Of a stretch of DNA of 64,000 nt, positions 29,839 through 40,248 are shown in pieces. Positions within the stretch are counted from its first letter, which is position 1. Every line of letters starts with the position of its first letter. The translations under genes and the position numbers were made by a program. The stretch spans positions 3,348,001-3,412,000 of the forward strand of contig NZ_JBNINT010000001.1 of NCBI RefSeq assembly GCF_050510895.1, written 5' to 3'. The notes beneath the pieces were generated by a model. The model had not been told where the DNA came from. It saw nothing but the letters and a program-made list of their open reading frames with translations, and made no database searches. The stretch is from Pannonibacter phragmitetus_B. Its GTDB lineage: Bacteria > Pseudomonadota > Alphaproteobacteria > Rhizobiales > Stappiaceae.

Positions 29839-31156
29839 ATGCTGGCACAGGAACTCATCCGCAAGAAGCGGGACGGCGGCCAGCTGACGCGGGAGGAAAT
29901 CGCCTTCTTCGTCAAGGGCCTTGCCGATGGCAGCGTCAGCGAGGGGCAGGTTTCGGCGCTGGCCATGGCCATCTTCTTCCGCCGCCTGACCATTGACGAG
30001 CGCGTCTCCCTGACGCTGGCCATGCGCGACAGCGGCACCGTGCTGGACTGGTCCGATGTGGACGCACCGGTGCTGGACAAGCATTCGACCGGTGGCGTGG
30101 GCGACAACGTCTCGCTGATGCTGGCCCCTGCCCTTGCCGCCTGTGGTGCTGCTGTGCCGATGATCTCCGGGCGCGGCCTTGGCCACACCGGCGGCACGCT
30201 CGACAAGTTCGACAGCATCCCCGGCTACAAGACCCAGCCGGACAATGCCCTGTTCCGCAAGGTGGTGAAGGAAGTGGGCTGTGCCGTCATCGGCCAGACC
30301 AGCGATCTGGCCCCGGCGGACAAGCGCTTCTATGCCATCCGCGATGTGACCGGCACGGTGGAGAGCATCGACCTCATCACCGCCTCGATCCTGTCCAAGA
30401 AGCTGGCCGCAGGCCTGCAAGGCCTCGTGCTGGACGTGAAGTGGGGCACAGGCGCCTTCATGCAGAGCTTCGAAGAGGCCAAGGCACTGGCCGAAAGCCT
30501 CGTGCGCGTCGCCAATGGTGCTGGCCTCAAGACCACCGCCCTGCTGACGGACATGAACGAATCCCTCGCGTCTGCCGCAGGCAATGCAGTTGAAATGCAG
30601 AACGCGGTCGATTTCCTGAAGGGCACCTCCATCGACAGCCGTCTGTGGGATGTGACCGTGGCACAGGGCGGCGAGTTGCTGGCCACCGGCGGCATTGCCG
30701 AAAGCGCTCAGGAAGGCTGTGATCTGATGCGCGCCGCCTTTGAAAGCGGACGTGCGGCAGAGAAGTTTGCCGAAATGGTCACCGCCCTCGGCGGTCCGGC
30801 GAGACTTCATGGAGAAGAGCGAACTCTACCTCGCCAAGGCACCGGTCATTGCTCCCGTCTATGCGAAGGAGCCGGGCATCGTCACCGGCGTTGATGCCCG
30901 TGCCGTCGGCGTTGCCGTGGTGGAGCTGGGCGGAGGCCGCCGTGTCGCCGCTGATGTGATCGACCCCTCCGTCGGCTTCACGGAACTGGCCGGGATCGGT
31001 CACCGGGTGGATGCGGATGCTCCGCTCGCCATCGTGCATGCCGCAACCGAAGACGCAGCGCGCCGCGCCGGCGAGGCGCTCAACGCCGCTTACCGCATTG
31101 GCGACGCCGCCAGCGTCGAGGACCACCCGATCGTGGCTGCCCGTATCGCGCCATAA
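29839..31156 (+). CDS. deoA: Thymidine phosphorylase (frame broken near C-terminus)
   Basis: Glycosyltransferase-3/thymidine phosphorylase family. LDKHSTGGVGDNVSLMLAP (phosphate site), MISGRGLGHTGGTLDKFDSI, LILxK-type region KLAAGLQGLVLDVKWGTGAF, and the PYNP C-terminal domain PVYAKEPGIVTGVDARAVG. The frame breaks near 30799-30802. Removing one base gives ALGGPADFMEKSELYL, which matches the family, so this is one of few apparent insertions. Reconstructed length is about 438 aa (family about 440). Phosphorolyses thymidine/deoxyuridine. Confidence 0.94.
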
Positions 31157-31273
31157 GGCGCAATACAGAGTGAAAATGCTATCGCGCCGCAAGGCCGCGC
31201 ACGACAAGCAGCCGCAAGAGCTGCCGTGAAACAAAATGAGGGGCTTTCGCCTCGGGACAAAAGGAAACAGAGC

Positions 31274-32500
31274 ATGCCTCGCGCCATTCTCGTTGTGCTG
31301 GACAGTTTTGGCATCGGCGGTGCGCAGGATGCCGCCCGCTTCGGCGACGAGGGCTCCGACACGCTGGGCCATATCGCGGAACGCTGTGCGGCAGGAGCAG
31401 GTGATAAACAGGGCCTTCGCAGCGGGCCCCTGCATCTGCCCAACATGAACCGGCTTGGCCTGGGCGCTGCCGCGACGCTGTCTACCGGCAAGTCCCTGCC
31501 CGGCCTTGCGCCGGACCCTGCCCCCACGGGCCTTTGGGGTTATGCTGCGGAAGTCTCCAACGGCAAGGACACGCCGTCCGGGCATTGGGAGATTGCGGGC
31601 GTGCCCGTGCAGTTCGACTGGGGTTACTTCCCGGCCACCATCCCGACATTCCCGGCGGAGATGATTGCCGCCATCGTGGCGGAAACAGGCATTCCCGGCA
31701 TCATCGGCGACAAGCATGCCTCCGGTACGGAAGTGATCGCGGAGCTGGGCGAGGAGCACCTGCGCACCGGCAAGCCGATCTTCTACACCTCGGCGGATTC
31801 CGTCGTGCAGATCGCTGCCCATGAAGAGGCCTTCGGCCTCGAAAAGCTCTATGCGCTGTGCGAAGTCACCCGCAAGCATGCGGACCCTTACAATATCGGG
31901 CGCGTCATCGCCCGGCCCTTCACCGGCAAGAGTGCGGCAGACTTTGTGCGTACGGCCAACCGGCGCGATTACTCGGTGTTGCCGCCCGAGCCGACCCTTC
32001 TGGACCGGCTGACCGCCGCAGGACGCACTGTCATCGGTGTGGGCAAGATCTCCGACATCTTCGCCCACCAGGGTGTCACCAAGGTGTTGAAGGGCGCCGG
32101 CAACGGCCAACTTCTCGACAAGACACTGGAAGCCATGGACATGGCGGCAGACGGCGACCTCATCTTTACCAACCTGATCGACTTCGATTCCCTTTATGGC
32201 CACCGCCGCGATGTGCCGGGCTATGCGGCAGCGCTGGAAGAATTTGACCGGCGCTTGCCGGAGCTGATGGCAAAGCTCAAGGATGGCGACCTGCTTCTGC
32301 TGACTGCCGACCACGGCTGCGACCCCACATGGCGCGGTACGGACCACACGCGCGAGCATGTGCCCGTTCTGGGCTTTGCTCCCGGCATCGCAGGCCGCAG
32401 CATCGGCGGACGCGGCACCTATGCGGATATCGGCGAGACCATCGCTGAACATCTGGGCATCGAAGCCGGGCGTCATGGCCGCAGTTTCCTGAGCGCCTGA
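31274..32500 (+). CDS. deoB: Phosphopentomutase
   Basis: 408 aa from the ATG at 31274 (MPRAILVVLDSFGIGGAQDA; GGAAACAG upstream). The first Asp of DSFGIGG, SNGKDTPSGHWEIAGVP, GDKHASGTEVIAELGEEHL and LLLTADHGCDPTWRGTDHTR supply the two-Mn alkaline-phosphatase-type site. It interconverts (deoxy)ribose-1- and -5-phosphate, linking PNP/DeoA to DeoC. Usual family length. Confidence 0.96.
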   Translation: MPRAILVVLDSFGIGGAQDAARFGDEGSDTLGHIAERCAAGAGDKQGLRSGPLHLPNMNRLGLGAAATLSTGKSLPGLAPDPAPTGLWGYAAEVSNGKDTPSGHWEIAGVPVQFDWGYFPATIPTFPAEMIAAIVAETGIPGIIGDKHASGTEVIAELGEEHLRTGKPIFYTSADSVVQIAAHEEAFGLEKLYALCEVTRKHADPYNIGRVIARPFTGKSAADFVRTANRRDYSVLPPEPTLLDRLTAAGRTVIGVGKISDIFAHQGVTKVLKGAGNGQLLDKTLEAMDMAADGDLIFTNLIDFDSLYGHRRDVPGYAAALEEFDRRLPELMAKLKDGDLLLLTADHGCDPTWRGTDHTREHVPVLGFAPGIAGRSIGGRGTYADIGETIAEHLGIEAGRHGRSFLSA

Positions 32501-32636
32501 CTTTCCACCGGGAAGCGGCCTGCATACGCCGCTTCTTCTTGACGCGGCCTCGGCTGGCAGGAACAATTTTGTCAGTGAATGAGCCGGATCATGACGTGCG
32601 TCCGGCAGGCAGCTTTCAGGGAAGGACGGGCGGCCC

Positions 32637-33630
32637 ATGGCAGTGCAGGAGCAGGTGCTCAAGGCGGAATTGCACTGCCACATCGAGGGGCGGCCCCGCC
32701 TGCACTCGTTCAGAAGTTCGCAAAGCGTGAGGAAGTCGACGTTTCCTCGATCATCGACGCCAAGGGCCAGTACCGCTGGAGCGACTTCACCACTTTCCTG
32801 TCCGCCTATGACCTTGCCAGTTCCGTCTTCCGCCGCCCCGGCGACTACGCGCAGCTGAGCGAAACCTATTTCCGCATGCTGGCGGCAGAAGGGGCCATCT
32901 ACGGCGAGATCTTCATCTCTCCCGACCATGCCACATCGGCAGGGCTCTCCTACCGGTCCTACGTGGAAGGACTGGCGGCGGGTCTGGAGCGGGCCAAGGC
33001 AGAGACCGGCATCGAAGGCCGGATGATTGCCGTCGGCGTGCGCCATTTCGGTGCGGCCTCGGTGGAGCGGGTGGCGAAGGAGGTTGTCTCCAATCCACAT
33101 CCGCTGGTGACCGGCTTTGGCCTCGCGGGCGACGAGCGCGAGGGCCATCCGGCCAATTTCGCCCGCGCCTTCCGCATGGCTGGTGAAGCCGGACTGGGGC
33201 TGACCGCCCATGCAGGCGAGTTCGGCGGCCCGGAGAGCATCAGCGCCGCGCTCGACTTCCTGCGTGTACGGCGCATCGGCCATGGTGTGCGGGCCATCGA
33301 AAGCCCGGCACTGGTGGACCGGCTGGCGGCGGAACGGATCGTGCTGGAGGTCTGCCCCGGTTCAAACGCGGCGCTGGGGCTTTATCCTGTGCTGCGTTTC
33401 CACCCGGTCAACCTGTTGCGCCGGGCAGGGGTGCGCATCACGCTGAACTCGGATGATCCCCCTTCTTCCGCACCACGCTGGGGCGCGAGTACAGCCTCAC
33501 GGCCAAGACCTTCAACTGGACGCAGGAAGACCAGCGCGTCTTCACCCGCACCGCGATCGAAGCCGCCTTCTGCGACAAGGCGACGAAGGAGCGGCTGCTG
33601 GCGAAGGTGGACAACCAGAAGCTTGGCTAA
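32637..33630 (+). CDS. add: Adenosine deaminase (two frame breaks)
   Basis: Start ATG at 32637 (MAVQEQVLKAELHCHIEG, the H-x-H zinc ligands). A missing G in GGGG at 32687-32690 moves the rest to another frame (APPALVQKFAKREEV onward), with LTAHAGEFGGPESI (zinc His, catalytic Glu region), RIGHGVRAIESP and TLNSDDP (zinc Asp). A second missing base at CCCCC 33458-33462 restores FFRTTLGREYSLTAKTF and a TAA at 33628. About 331 aa in all. It deaminates (deoxy)adenosine to (deoxy)inosine for PNP. Confidence 0.93.
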
Positions 33631-33681
33631 GTGGTTGCAGGAATAGGGTGCGGCAACCGGAAACAAACCGCAGGGAAACCC

Positions 33682-34943
33682 TCAGGCAGCCGCCTCCTGC
33701 TTCTGCTGTTCCTCGTCCGAACGCGGATCCATGGCAGCCGTTTCCGGAGTGGACAGGCGGCCCGTCGTGATGACAGGCACGAAGTCCGACTTCTCTGCAA
33801 CACTTGGGCTTGCACGCTGGGTCATGCGCCACACGGTGAAAAGGACCATCAGCAGATGAGCGCCCGCCGTTACATGGAACAGGGCAGAGGGCGAGGTAGC
33901 AGACATAAGTGCGGCCGCCGCGATGGGGCCGATCATGGTGCCGACGCCATAGAGCATCAGCAGCCCGCCACTGGTCTTCAGAAACTCGCCTGGCGCTGCG
34001 TGGTCATTGGCGTGAGCGACGATCACCGGATACATGGAATAGATCATGCCGCCAAAGAGCGAGACGAAGATAATCACTGTGGTGCTGCCGGGCGCAGAGA
34101 GCAGCGACAGGACAGTCTCCACGACCATGGCCACCAGTCCCATGCCGATCAGCACGAGGCGGCGGTCGATGCGGTCGGAAACCATGCCCACCGGAACCTG
34201 AATGAGAGCACCGATCAGCAGCGACAGTGACATCATGATCGCAACATCGCCCACTTCAAGGCCAATGCGCCGTCCATAAACCGCGCCCAACGTGCCGAAG
34301 GCGCCGTTGGAAATGCCCGTCAGGATCACAGCGATCACCGCAACCGGCGAGTTCTCCCAGAGCTTGCGCGGATCAAGCCGTGCCTGCGTCAGCGGCGTGG
34401 GGGTCGCGGCGGTGGAAAGGGCCGTGGGCAGCAGCGACAGGGAATAAATGATGGAACCGACCACAAAGAAGACAAAGCCGGTGGGATCGCCCAGCGTCAG
34501 CAGCATCTGCCCGATCGTCGTCGAGCCCAGGTTGATCATGGTGTAGATGCCGAAGACGCGTCCCCGCGTCTTGTTGTTGGCGCGTTCGTTGAGCCAGCTT
34601 TCCACGATCATGGCGGCGCCCGCGAAACAGAATCCCGTCACCGAGCGCAAGGGGATCCACACCTCCGGCATCATGAACAGGAGGTTCAGGAGCATGGAAA
34701 TCGCGGCAATGGAGGCCAGGACGCCAAAAGTGCGGATATGGCCGACGCGCTTCACGATCATCGGCACAAGCAGACAGCCAGCGATATATCCGGCGGCCCA
34801 GCCCGCACCCAGCATGCCGAGTGACGTGTCAGAAAACCCTTCAGCAAGGCCGCGCACGGGAAGCAGCAGGCCATGCAGCCCCCGGCCATCAGCAAGAGGC
34901 CGGAACCGAGAAGGAGAGCGGCAATTGAAAGCGCGGTCGACAT
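33682..34943 (-). CDS. MFS transporter (frame broken after first membrane helix)
   Basis: About 420 aa, twelve helices. The first helix (MSTALSIAALLLGSGLLLMA, ATG at 34943) and the rest (GLHGLLLPVRGLAEGFSDTS onward) are in different frames; one more base in CCCCC at 34879-34883 joins them. SWLNERANNKTRGRVFGIYT and GMVSDRIDRRLVLIGM are typical of the YcaD-like major facilitator group. Substrate unknown. It faces add tail to tail and so is probably not part of the nucleoside operon, though purine or nucleoside export cannot be excluded. Confidence 0.85.
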
Positions 34944-35197
34944 GGAGAAATCCGGAAAAGCAACAATGATCGTGTTATGGCCCATCAGCGCAACTGGCGT
35001 GAGGAGCGTGGCTCATGCTGCCCGAGACAGAGGTCAGACGACAAGACAAGCTTGTCCCGGATCGTGCATGATGCTGGTTTATCAACCGTTCATGATTTCA
35101 CGGCAGCAACATGGCAGCCCCTCCCCTACAATCTGACATGACCTGAAGGTCCAACGCCTGTATCAGCAGTCCGTTCCATCAAAAGGACGCAAAGCCG

Positions 35198-36419
35198 ATG
35201 ACAACGCCCGCCGCTCCCGAATTGCCCTCCGAGGCCATCAGCCTGCTTACCGCAGATGCCTTGCGTGAAGGTGCCCGCCGACTGCTGGATCTGGCACGGC
35301 AGAATGCGCTTGCCAGTGTCCGTCTGGATGACGAACAGATAGAACCGCTGGCCCAAAGGGTGGCCTCCATCCTGCGTGCTGCGGCGCCGGAAGCAGGCCT
35401 TGCCCCGCACACACTGTGGCGGCTGGCGGAGGCAGGCGGAGAAGACCGCTGGGGCATGATCGCCGGTGCACGCGCCTTTCCGGATGTGCGGATGATGGGC
35501 CGCGCCGCCTTTGATGCGGCCATCACGGCCGTGCTGATGACACCGCCTGCGAATGCGCAGTGGCGGTTCGACGACCCTTTCACCGGGGAGAGCCTTTCAG
35601 GCGCGCAAGGCATGACGGCGGCGACACTTTCCGCTTTTGCCAGCGGTCTTTTTCCGCCGTGCCAGCCGACCCCATCCGCGCCGATGCCCATGCGCTGATC
35701 CGGGTGGAAACGGAGGAGCTTGCCCGCGCCCTGCAGGTGGACGAGGGGCATGCAGCAACGCTCGCGGCCCGTCTTCACCGGCTTGGAGAACTTGCAGGCA
35801 TGCGGCCCGATCTTTTTGCACGCGATGACGAGCCGCGCCCCGGCGGGCTGTTCGATGTGCTTTTCGATGAAGGACAGGAGGACGGCAGCCTCAGCCTTGC
35901 GCGGATTTTTGCGCTGGTGATGGAAGGACTGGTGCCGCTGTGGGAGGGCACGGAAAGCCTCAATGGCGTGCCACTGGGTGATACAGTCCGTGTGCCAGCG
36001 CTTGCAGGCCGCATGGACGGCGAGCCCCTGCTCCCGTTGCATGAACGCGCAAGGTTTCTGTCAATTTCCCTCGTTGAGCCGCTGGCCTGGGCTGGCATTG
36101 AACCGCTGGATCTGGATGCCCTTGGCGGCCCCACCGATACAGAGCATGTGCAGCTGATGCTGGCGGGCGGCGTTGTTTCCTTCACCCTTCAGGACGGCGA
36201 TGCACGGGCGCAGGCGGCAATCCTGCGCGGCCTCACCGGAGCGCTGACCGCTAAGCTGGCAAACAAGGTTCGGGAGATCCTGGAGTTGGAGGCAGAGGAC
36301 CTGCCGCTGACCTGCATCGAGGAGGCCGGCACCTTGCCGCTTGCCGATGTGCTTTTGCGGGAAAACCCGGTGGCTGTTGAGGACTTCGGCAAAATTGCCG
36401 CCGCCGGGACTGTTTTTGA
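35198..36419 (+). CDS. DUF1688 / URC4-like protein, possible uracil catabolism (two frame breaks)
   Basis: About 407 aa after two repairs: TTTTT at 35649-35653 (giving FASGLFSAVPADPIRADA) and TTTTT at 36413-36417. The second repair produces the family-typical C-terminal GTVF followed by TGA at 36417-36419; without it the frame wrongly runs on into the upp leader. Blocks such as RWGMIAGARAFPDVRMMG, RPGGLFDVLFDE, GVPLGDTVRVPAL and FLSISLVEPLAWAGIEPLDL match DUF1688 (URC4/urg3), linked in fungi to the URC route of uracil degradation. It lies directly upstream of upp. The biochemical activity is unknown. Confidence 0.8.
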
Positions 36420-36500
36420 GCGCTCTTCGGTGCATAGGAAAAGACAGAGACATCAGAAGACACAACGGCGGAAAGCCGCAAGAACAGGAGACAGGCAGAC

Positions 36501-37130
36501 ATGTCCGGAGCCATCGTAGTTGATCACCCGCTGGTCCAGCACAAGCTCACGATCATGCGCGACAAGTCCACCTCCACCCAGGGCTTCCGCCGCCTGCTGC
36601 GCGAAATCTCGACCCTGCTGTGCTATGAGGTGACGCGTGACCTGCCGCTGACGCAGATCACCATAGAGACCCCGATCTGCGAAATGCAGGCCCCCACGCT
36701 GGCTGGCAAGAAGCTTGTCTTTGCCTCGATCCTGCGCGCTGGCAATGGCCTGCTGGAAGGCATGCTGGATCTGGTACCCTCCGCCCGCGTTGCCCATGTC
36801 GGCCTCTACCGCGACCCGGAAACCCTGACGCCGGTGGAATACTACTTCAAGGCGCCCGAAGATCTGGGCGAACGCCTTGTCATCGTCGTGGACCCGATGC
36901 TGGCGACAGCAAATTCAGCCATTGCCGCGATCGACAAGCTGAAGGGGCGCGGTGCCAACAACATCCGCTTCCTGTGCCTGCTGGCAGCCCCGGAGGGCGT
37001 TGCCAAGTTCAATGCCGCGCATCCGGACGTTCCGGTCTACACCGCTTCCATCGACGAAAAGCTGAACGATCACGGCTACATCGTCCCGGGCCTTGGCGAT
37101 GCGGGCGACCGCATGTACGGAACGAAGTAA
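36501..37130 (+). CDS. upp: Uracil phosphoribosyltransferase
   Basis: 209 aa, intact. VVDHPLVQHKLTIMRDKSTS, EISTLLCYEVTRDLPLTQ, LVFASILRAGNGLLEGMLDL, the PRPP loop VVDPMLATANSAIAAIDKL and the uracil-binding GYIVPGLGDAGDRMYGTK at the C-terminus. It makes UMP from uracil and PRPP, the last step of pyrimidine salvage in this cluster. Confidence 0.97.
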   Translation: MSGAIVVDHPLVQHKLTIMRDKSTSTQGFRRLLREISTLLCYEVTRDLPLTQITIETPICEMQAPTLAGKKLVFASILRAGNGLLEGMLDLVPSARVAHVGLYRDPETLTPVEYYFKAPEDLGERLVIVVDPMLATANSAIAAIDKLKGRGANNIRFLCLLAAPEGVAKFNAAHPDVPVYTASIDEKLNDHGYIVPGLGDAGDRMYGTK

Positions 37131-37156
37131 GAAAAACACCGGCAGGAGCAGCCCGC

Positions 37157-38080
37157 ATGATCACCGTCTTCGGGTCCATCAATCTTGATCTCGTTGCGGC
37201 GGTCGAGCGCCTGCCCCTGCCGGGTGAAACGGCAGCCGGGCCGGACCATCAGAACTTTCCCGGGGGCAAGGGTGCCAACCAGGCGCTAGCCGCCCGCCGC
37301 GCCGGAGCGGACGTCGCCATGACCGCTGCGGTGGGAACGGATGTTTTCGCCGCCCCTGCCCTTGCCAATCTCGAAGCGGCTGGCGTTGATCTGTCCGGCG
37401 TGCGCCGCCTCGATGGGGCGACCGGCATTGCCATGATCGGCGTCGAGGCCAGCGGCGAGAACCTCATCATCGTTGCCAGCGGCGTCAATGCCCGCGTCTC
37501 GGCCGCCTGGCTTAAGGGCAGGCTGCCTCATGGTTCCATCCTGCTGATGCAGATGGAAACCCCTGTAGCCGAAATCCGCGCCGCCATTGCCGCTGCACGC
37601 GAGGCCGGCGCAACGGTGATCCTCAACACCGCCCCCGCCGGAGACCCGGCCGTCAGCGAGCTTGCCAGCCTCAGCGATATTGTCATCGCCAACGAGAGCG
37701 AGGCGATGGAAATCGCCACGAAACTGGGCCTGCCCAGCGAACCGGAAGCCTTCGTGCGCACCGTTGCAGAAGGCCGACTGGGCACTGCACGTCTCGCCGT
37801 GGTGACGCTCGGCGCAAAAGGCGTCATCGCCCACGATGGCAAAGCGCTGTACAGCGTCCCCACACCGAAGGTGAAAGTGGTGGACACCACCGGTGCGGGG
37901 GATGCCTTCTGCGGTGCCTTTGCCGCCGCGCTGGACCGGGGAGATGAGCTGGGGGCCGCCCTGGCCTTTGGCGTAGCCGCCGGGAGTCTCGCCTGCACGG
38001 CCAATGGCGCGCAGGGCAGCGCACCGGACGCCGCTTCGATCCGCCAGCTTGCCGCGACCCTGCCCGTCACCCGCAGCTGA
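37157..38080 (+). CDS. rbsK: Ribokinase (PfkB family)
   Basis: 307 aa from the ATG at 37157, with AGGAG upstream. ITVFGSINLDLVAAVERLP, NFPGGKGANQALAARRAGA (sugar binding) and VVDTTGAGDAFCGAFAAAL (anion hole and catalytic Asp) are PfkB/ribokinase motifs. It would phosphorylate ribose released from nucleosides. 26 nt after upp. Deoxyribokinase activity is possible and not excluded by sequence. Confidence 0.9.
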   Translation: MITVFGSINLDLVAAVERLPLPGETAAGPDHQNFPGGKGANQALAARRAGADVAMTAAVGTDVFAAPALANLEAAGVDLSGVRRLDGATGIAMIGVEASGENLIIVASGVNARVSAAWLKGRLPHGSILLMQMETPVAEIRAAIAAAREAGATVILNTAPAGDPAVSELASLSDIVIANESEAMEIATKLGLPSEPEAFVRTVAEGRLGTARLAVVTLGAKGVIAHDGKALYSVPTPKVKVVDTTGAGDAFCGAFAAALDRGDELGAALAFGVAAGSLACTANGAQGSAPDAASIRQLAATLPVTRS

Positions 38081-38151
38081 ACCCGTTCACCGGATGCTAA
38101 GCCGGATATGGCAAGGATGGCGCGATCCAGACCCGCCAGTCCGGAAGGGCC

Positions 38152-38655
38152 ATGTTCCGCTATCTTCTTATTCTCCTGCTTCTTGCCGCCCTGGTGCCTT
38201 TCGTGCCGGGGCTGGTTGGGCATGGGACAGAGGAAGAGGCAGGACCGGAAACAGCCAGCAGCGCGCAGACCGGACGGACCGCCGGCGGCACGCTGAAATT
38301 GCGAGCTGAACGGAACGGCCATTTCATCGCGGGAACCCGCATCAATGGAAAAGCGTTGAAGATGATGGTGGACACTGGTGCCACCTTCGTTGCCCTGCCT
38401 GCGTCCGAGGCCCGGCGTGCCGGGATAAAGCCGCAGGAGCAGGATTTCACGGCCCGGATCAGCACCGCCAACGGCATCATTGCCGCTGCGCCGGTGAAGA
38501 TCGATACTTTGGAGCTGGGCCCTCTTTATCTCCGGAATGTAGATGCGGTGGTCATTCCGGATGCCTCATTATCGACACCACTGCTTGGCATGTCCGCACT
38601 GCGCCGGTTTAAACGATTTGATATTTCTGGTGACACGATGCTTCTGGTTCAATAA
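38152..38655 (+). CDS. Retroviral-type (clan AA) aspartic protease, membrane-anchored
   Basis: 167 aa. N-terminal membrane segment (MFRYLLILLLLAALVPFVPG), a linker, then a single-domain pepsin-like fold with KMMVDTGATFVALPASEARR (catalytic D-T-G) and LLGMSALRRFKRFDISGDTM. TIGR02281-like family, acting probably as a dimer in the periplasm. Substrates unknown. Confidence 0.88.
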   Translation: MFRYLLILLLLAALVPFVPGLVGHGTEEEAGPETASSAQTGRTAGGTLKLRAERNGHFIAGTRINGKALKMMVDTGATFVALPASEARRAGIKPQEQDFTARISTANGIIAAAPVKIDTLELGPLYLRNVDAVVIPDASLSTPLLGMSALRRFKRFDISGDTMLLVQ

Positions 38656-38722
38656 TGTCCAGCCGCTCGGACACCACTCATTTCGTTAGTCTTTTCCGGC
38701 AAAAGCTCTTGTGAGGTTACTC

Positions 38723-40222
38723 ATGTTTCCCAAGCCCGAAGCATTTCTGAAGTCGAATACCTACGCCTACGAATCCAAGCCGATGGTCAAGGCGACCGGC
38801 TTCCGCGAGTATGATGCGCGCTGGCTGTTCGAGAAGGAAATCAATCTGATGGGCATGCAGGCCCTCGGCATGGGGATTGGCACCCTGATGCATGAGCGCG
38901 GCATCCGTCCGGATATCGTTGTCGGCCATGATTTCCGCGGCTATTCCGCATCCATCAAGATGGCGGTCATCAACGGCCTGATGGCTGTGGGCATCAACGT
39001 GCATGACATCGGCCTTGCCCTGTCGCCGATGGCTTACTTCGCCCAGTTCGCGCTGGACGTGCCGGCCGTTGCCATGATCACCGCCTCGCACAATGACAAT
39101 GGCTGGACCGGCGTTAAGATGGGCGTCAACCGCCCGCTCACCTTCGGCCCGGAAGAGATGGGCCGCCTGAAGGACATCGTGCTGAACTCGGCCTTTGTCG
39201 CCAAGGGCTCGGGTTCCTACCGCTACGTCGACAACTTCGCGGAAGTTTACATCAAGGACCTGACGGACCGTGCCAAGCTGAAGCGCCCGATCAAGGTTGT
39301 GGCAGCATGCGGCAATGGCACGGCTGGTGCCTTCGCTCCGCGCGTCCTCGAGATGCTGGGCGCAGAAGTCATTCCGCTGGACGCAGAACTTGACCACACC
39401 TTCCCGAACTACAATCCGAACCCCGAGGACATGAAGATGCTTCATGCCCTGCGCGACAAAGTTCTGGAAACCGGCGCAGATGTTGGCCTCGGCTTTGACG
39501 GCGACGGCGACCGCTGCGGCGTGGTGGACAACGAGGGTGAAGAGATCTTTGCCGACAAGGTGGGCGTGATGCTTGCCCGCGACATTTCCTCGCTCTATCC
39601 GAACTCCAAGTTCGTGGTGGACGTGAAGTCCACCGGCCTGTTCCACACCGACCCGGTGCTGAAGGCCAATGGCGCGGTGACCGACTACTACAAGACCGGC
39701 CACTCCTACATCAAGCGCCGCGTGACGGAGCTGGGTGCGATCGTCGGCTTTGAGAAGTCCGGCCACTACTTCTTCAACGCGCCAATCGGCCGTGGCTATG
39801 ACGACGGCCTCGTCTCGGCCATCGCTATCCTCGACATGATGGACCGCAACCCCGGCAAGTCCATGGCCGACCTGCGCCGCGCCCTGCCGAAGACCTGGGG
39901 TTCGCCGACCATGGCGCCGCATTGCGAGGACGAAATCAAGTACGGCATCGTCGACAAGGTGGTTGCCCGCTTCCAGGCTATGCAGGCTGCCGGCGAGAAA
40001 GTGGCCGGACAGGCCATCACCGATCTCATCACCGTCAATGGCGTTCGCGTCGTGACGGAAGACGGCACCTGGGGCCTCGTCCGCGCCTCTTCCAACAAGC
40101 CCGAACTTGTGGTGGTGGTGGAAAGCCCGGCGTCCGAAGCCCGCCTGCACGAGATGTTCAAGGCCGTGGATGCGGTGCTGCGCGAGAACCCGGAAGTGGG
40201 TGCCTACAACCAGACCCTCTGA
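38723..40222 (+). CDS. Phosphomannomutase/phosphoglucomutase
   Basis: 499 aa from the ATG at 38723 (or GTG at 38711). Alpha-D-phosphohexomutase: MITASHNDNGWTGVKMG (phosphoserine loop with S-H-N), GLGFDGDGDRCGVVD (Mg loop), GFEKSGHYFFNAPIGRGYDD (sugar loop) and VRASSNKPELVVVVESP (phosphate loop). It makes hexose-1-phosphates for surface polysaccharides. The following aldose epimerase suggests a sugar-metabolism pair. Confidence 0.93.
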   Translation: MFPKPEAFLKSNTYAYESKPMVKATGFREYDARWLFEKEINLMGMQALGMGIGTLMHERGIRPDIVVGHDFRGYSASIKMAVINGLMAVGINVHDIGLALSPMAYFAQFALDVPAVAMITASHNDNGWTGVKMGVNRPLTFGPEEMGRLKDIVLNSAFVAKGSGSYRYVDNFAEVYIKDLTDRAKLKRPIKVVAACGNGTAGAFAPRVLEMLGAEVIPLDAELDHTFPNYNPNPEDMKMLHALRDKVLETGADVGLGFDGDGDRCGVVDNEGEEIFADKVGVMLARDISSLYPNSKFVVDVKSTGLFHTDPVLKANGAVTDYYKTGHSYIKRRVTELGAIVGFEKSGHYFFNAPIGRGYDDGLVSAIAILDMMDRNPGKSMADLRRALPKTWGSPTMAPHCEDEIKYGIVDKVVARFQAMQAAGEKVAGQAITDLITVNGVRVVTEDGTWGLVRASSNKPELVVVVESPASEARLHEMFKAVDAVLRENPEVGAYNQTL

Positions 40223-40248
40223 TCCTGACCTGAACGGACGGCAAAGAC

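Noticed and set aside
30779..33283. 834-codon open frame on the - strand across deoA, deoB and add
   Set aside because: Antisense shadow of GC-rich coding genes. Low-complexity composition (His, Gly, Arg rich), no family resemblance, and it covers three recognisable enzymes on the other strand.
36420..36519. C-terminal extension of the DUF1688 protein (basic tail up to upp)
   Set aside because: A missing T in TTTTT at 36413-36417 explains it; the repaired frame ends in the family-typical GTVF.
36974..37156. N-terminal extension of ribokinase reaching into upp
   Set aside because: The ATG at 37157 has AGGAG upstream and starts exactly at the conserved ITVFGSINLD block.
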